DNA of 23,986 nucleotides, taken from positions 1 through 23,986 of the IMG/VR virus record IMGVR_UViG_3300032240_001926, one strand, 5' to 3'. Shown piece after piece: positions 22,815-23,986 of the stretch. Positions within the stretch are counted from its first letter, which is position 1, and each line of letters begins with the position of its first letter. The position numbers were made by a program, and so were the translations under genes. Below the pieces are notes generated by a model that was not told the DNA's origin, did no database searches, and was given only the letters and a program-made list of their open reading frames with translations. The DNA is from a virus.

Positions 22815-23986
22815 TTGGAAACAGGAACTTCACATTTAAGTATTGAACAAAAGGCTCTTTCAGTTTTGGAAAACTATGAAGGGTCTAATAACTATATTCT
22901 TAAAATTAAGAAGCAATGTAATGCTAATAAAAAACATATCCCAACAAGAGCACAGTGTGAGTATGTTTTGTCTTTTGAAAAAATAGTTCCTAAAGTTGCC
23001 AAAAAATGGGTCCCGATTGATTCATATTTTTCTAAAAAACTTGTTGACGATAATCCATTTATTAAAGAACCTGACCAAATTTATGTTGAAAAGATTTTAG
23101 TTGAAAAAGACAAGTCTTACCATATATGGGGTAAAGTTTTTAGTGCTGAAACTATTCACGACTTTTGGGTTCCTAAAGCGGCAGTTATTAAAGATTATAA
23201 AGAAAATGTTGTTGAGGTTGATTATTCTAAATATGAAAAACGACCACCATTATCACACCAAAAAGAAGCCATTGAGAAGTTATTAAAAAATGACAAGTTT
23301 ATTTTAGCGGATGATATGGGGCTGGGAAAAACTACGAGTACGGTTATTGCTTCTTTAGAAAGTGGGTCTAAAAGAATTTTAATTATATGTCCCGCATCTT
23401 TAAAATTAAATTGGGAAAGAGAAATCAGAAACTATACTGATAGGTCTGTTTATATTTGTGAGGGTAAAAAATATGAGGACGCCGATTTTATTATTACAAA
23501 CTACGACATTCTTAAAAACTTCCACGACCCAAAGGACAAAGAAAATTCATTAATTTTAAAAACTAATTTTGACCTTGTTGTTATTGATGAGGCTCACTAT
23601 GTTTCAAATGCTCAAGCTCAAAGAACAAAAATTATAATGGATTTAACCAAAGATATTAAAAGACTTTGGTTATTAACGGGAACACCAATGACTTCTCGTC
23701 CTATGAATTATTATAATATTTTAAAATTAATTGATAGTCCTGTTAGTCAAAATTGGATGGCTTACGCAATTCGTTATTGTAACGGGTACCAATTTAGAGT
23801 TGGTAATAAAAAAGTTTGGAATGTTACGGGAGCGTCAAATTTGGAAGAGTTGAGAGAAAGAACTTCTCGTCAAATACTTCGTAGATTAAAAACTGATGTT
23901 TTGGATTTACCTGAAAAAATTATGACCCCTGTTTACCTTCGTTTAAAATCAAGATTATATGAAGGACTTATGGGTGAATATTATGA
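22815..23986 (+). CDS. SNF2-type DEAD/H helicase (5' part, runs off right edge)
   Basis: At least 390 codons of a superfamily 2 helicase. Visible motifs: LSHQKEAIEKLLKND (Q-like), FILADDMGLGKTTSTVIA (motif I, Walker A), ILIICPASLKLNW (motif Ia), LVVIDEAHYVSNAQAQRTK (motif II, DEAH) and RLWLLTGTPM (motif III), then the SNF2-type RQILRRLKTDVLDLPEK segment. The second RecA domain lies outside the window. Such ATPases move along duplex DNA; phage versions (T4 UvsW is a functional analogue) act in replication and recombination. The first 160 residues have no known domain. The frame opens at 22812 after a TGA and has no ATG before the Walker A motif, so TTG at 22815 (METGTSHLSIEQKALS) is the best start. 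An ATG at 22793 lies in another frame. It is transcribed away from the structural genes, as expected for a DNA metabolism gene. Confidence 0.85.
   Translation, partial: METGTSHLSIEQKALSVLENYEGSNNYILKIKKQCNANKKHIPTRAQCEYVLSFEKIVPKVAKKWVPIDSYFSKKLVDDNPFIKEPDQIYVEKILVEKDKSYHIWGKVFSAETIHDFWVPKAAVIKDYKENVVEVDYSKYEKRPPLSHQKEAIEKLLKNDKFILADDMGLGKTTSTVIASLESGSKRILIICPASLKLNWEREIRNYTDRSVYICEGKKYEDADFIITNYDILKNFHDPKDKENSLILKTNFDLVVIDEAHYVSNAQAQRTKIIMDLTKDIKRLWLLTGTPMTSRPMNYYNILKLIDSPVSQNWMAYAIRYCNGYQFRVGNKKVWNVTGASNLEELRERTSRQILRRLKTDVLDLPEKIMTPVYLRLKSRLYEGLMGEYY

Noticed and set aside
22762-22833. Longer N-terminus for the neck-like protein (MKFLFPTVNITLLIIISEIK), resembling a signal or membrane anchor
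   Set aside because: The extra 24 residues are the AT-rich divergent intergenic DNA and helicase start read backwards; the internal MSQRNVPITR start gives a normal soluble structural protein.
1-23986. Alternative genetic code, as in some large Bacteroidota phages that read TAG as glutamine
   Set aside because: Genes end normally at TAA, TGA (15432-15430) and TAG (16863-16861), and long genes contain no in-frame TAG.
1-23986. CRISPR arrays, tRNA genes, insertion sequences and attachment sites
   Set aside because: None seen: no regularly spaced direct repeats, no cloverleaf-like sequence in the short intergenic gaps, and no transposase or integrase motif.

Overview
This window looks like the structural (late) region of a large T4-like contractile-tailed phage that most likely infects a Bacteroidota host. 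The T4-type assignment rests on a tail sheath (gp18-like), tail tube (gp19-like), gp26-like hub/chaperone protein, gp15-like tail terminator, LysM-type gp53-like baseplate protein and gp32-like ssDNA-binding protein, all in one AT-rich cluster. The host guess rests on weaker signs. Gene starts lack Shine-Dalgarno sequences and have A/T-rich leaders, and the clearest promoter (upstream of the gp32-like gene) fits the Bacteroidota pattern TTTG-N20-TAnnTTTG closely. TAA, TGA and TAG are all used as stops, so the standard bacterial code applies.

Layout. Almost everything is on the minus strand and reads right to left. From the right: a putative neck/connector protein and a gp15-like protein (22761-21207); a very large tail sheath (20944-17771) closed by a strong terminator; a HAD-superfamily hydrolase (17703-16861); the tail tube (16767-16279), also closed by a terminator; a gp26-like tail assembly protein with a probable frameshifted extension (16182-15285); a tape-measure-like protein (15257-13227); two giant baseplate proteins of 1639 and 2101 aa flanking a 107-aa LysM baseplate protein (13188-1647); a small two-gene unit of 74 and 225 aa (1612-706); and the start of a gp32-like ssDNA-binding protein that runs off the left edge. 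Two genes are on the plus strand: a 49-aa ribbon-helix-helix-like protein nested between the gp15-like and sheath genes, and the 5' part of an SNF2-type helicase that runs off the right edge.

How the genes fit together. Tube, gp26-like chaperone with frameshift, and tape measure are adjacent in the order typical of tail assembly modules. The baseplate operon (1639, 107 and 2101 aa) follows with tiny gaps or overlaps, suggesting translational coupling. Sheath and tube, needed in many copies, each have their own terminator and upstream box. An eight-base box, TATTTATA or a one-mismatch variant, precedes seven minus-strand units and the plus-strand small gene, always on the coding strand; it is a candidate late promoter or leader element.

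The most interesting items are the frameshift that would extend the gp26-like protein to about 298-299 aa, the recurring TATTTATA box, a HAD hydrolase between sheath and tube, an OmpA-like segment inside a giant baseplate protein, and a gp32-like protein without zinc-binding cysteines. No gene-free stretch exceeds 300 bases. Family assignments come from motif recognition by eye; no database search was run.
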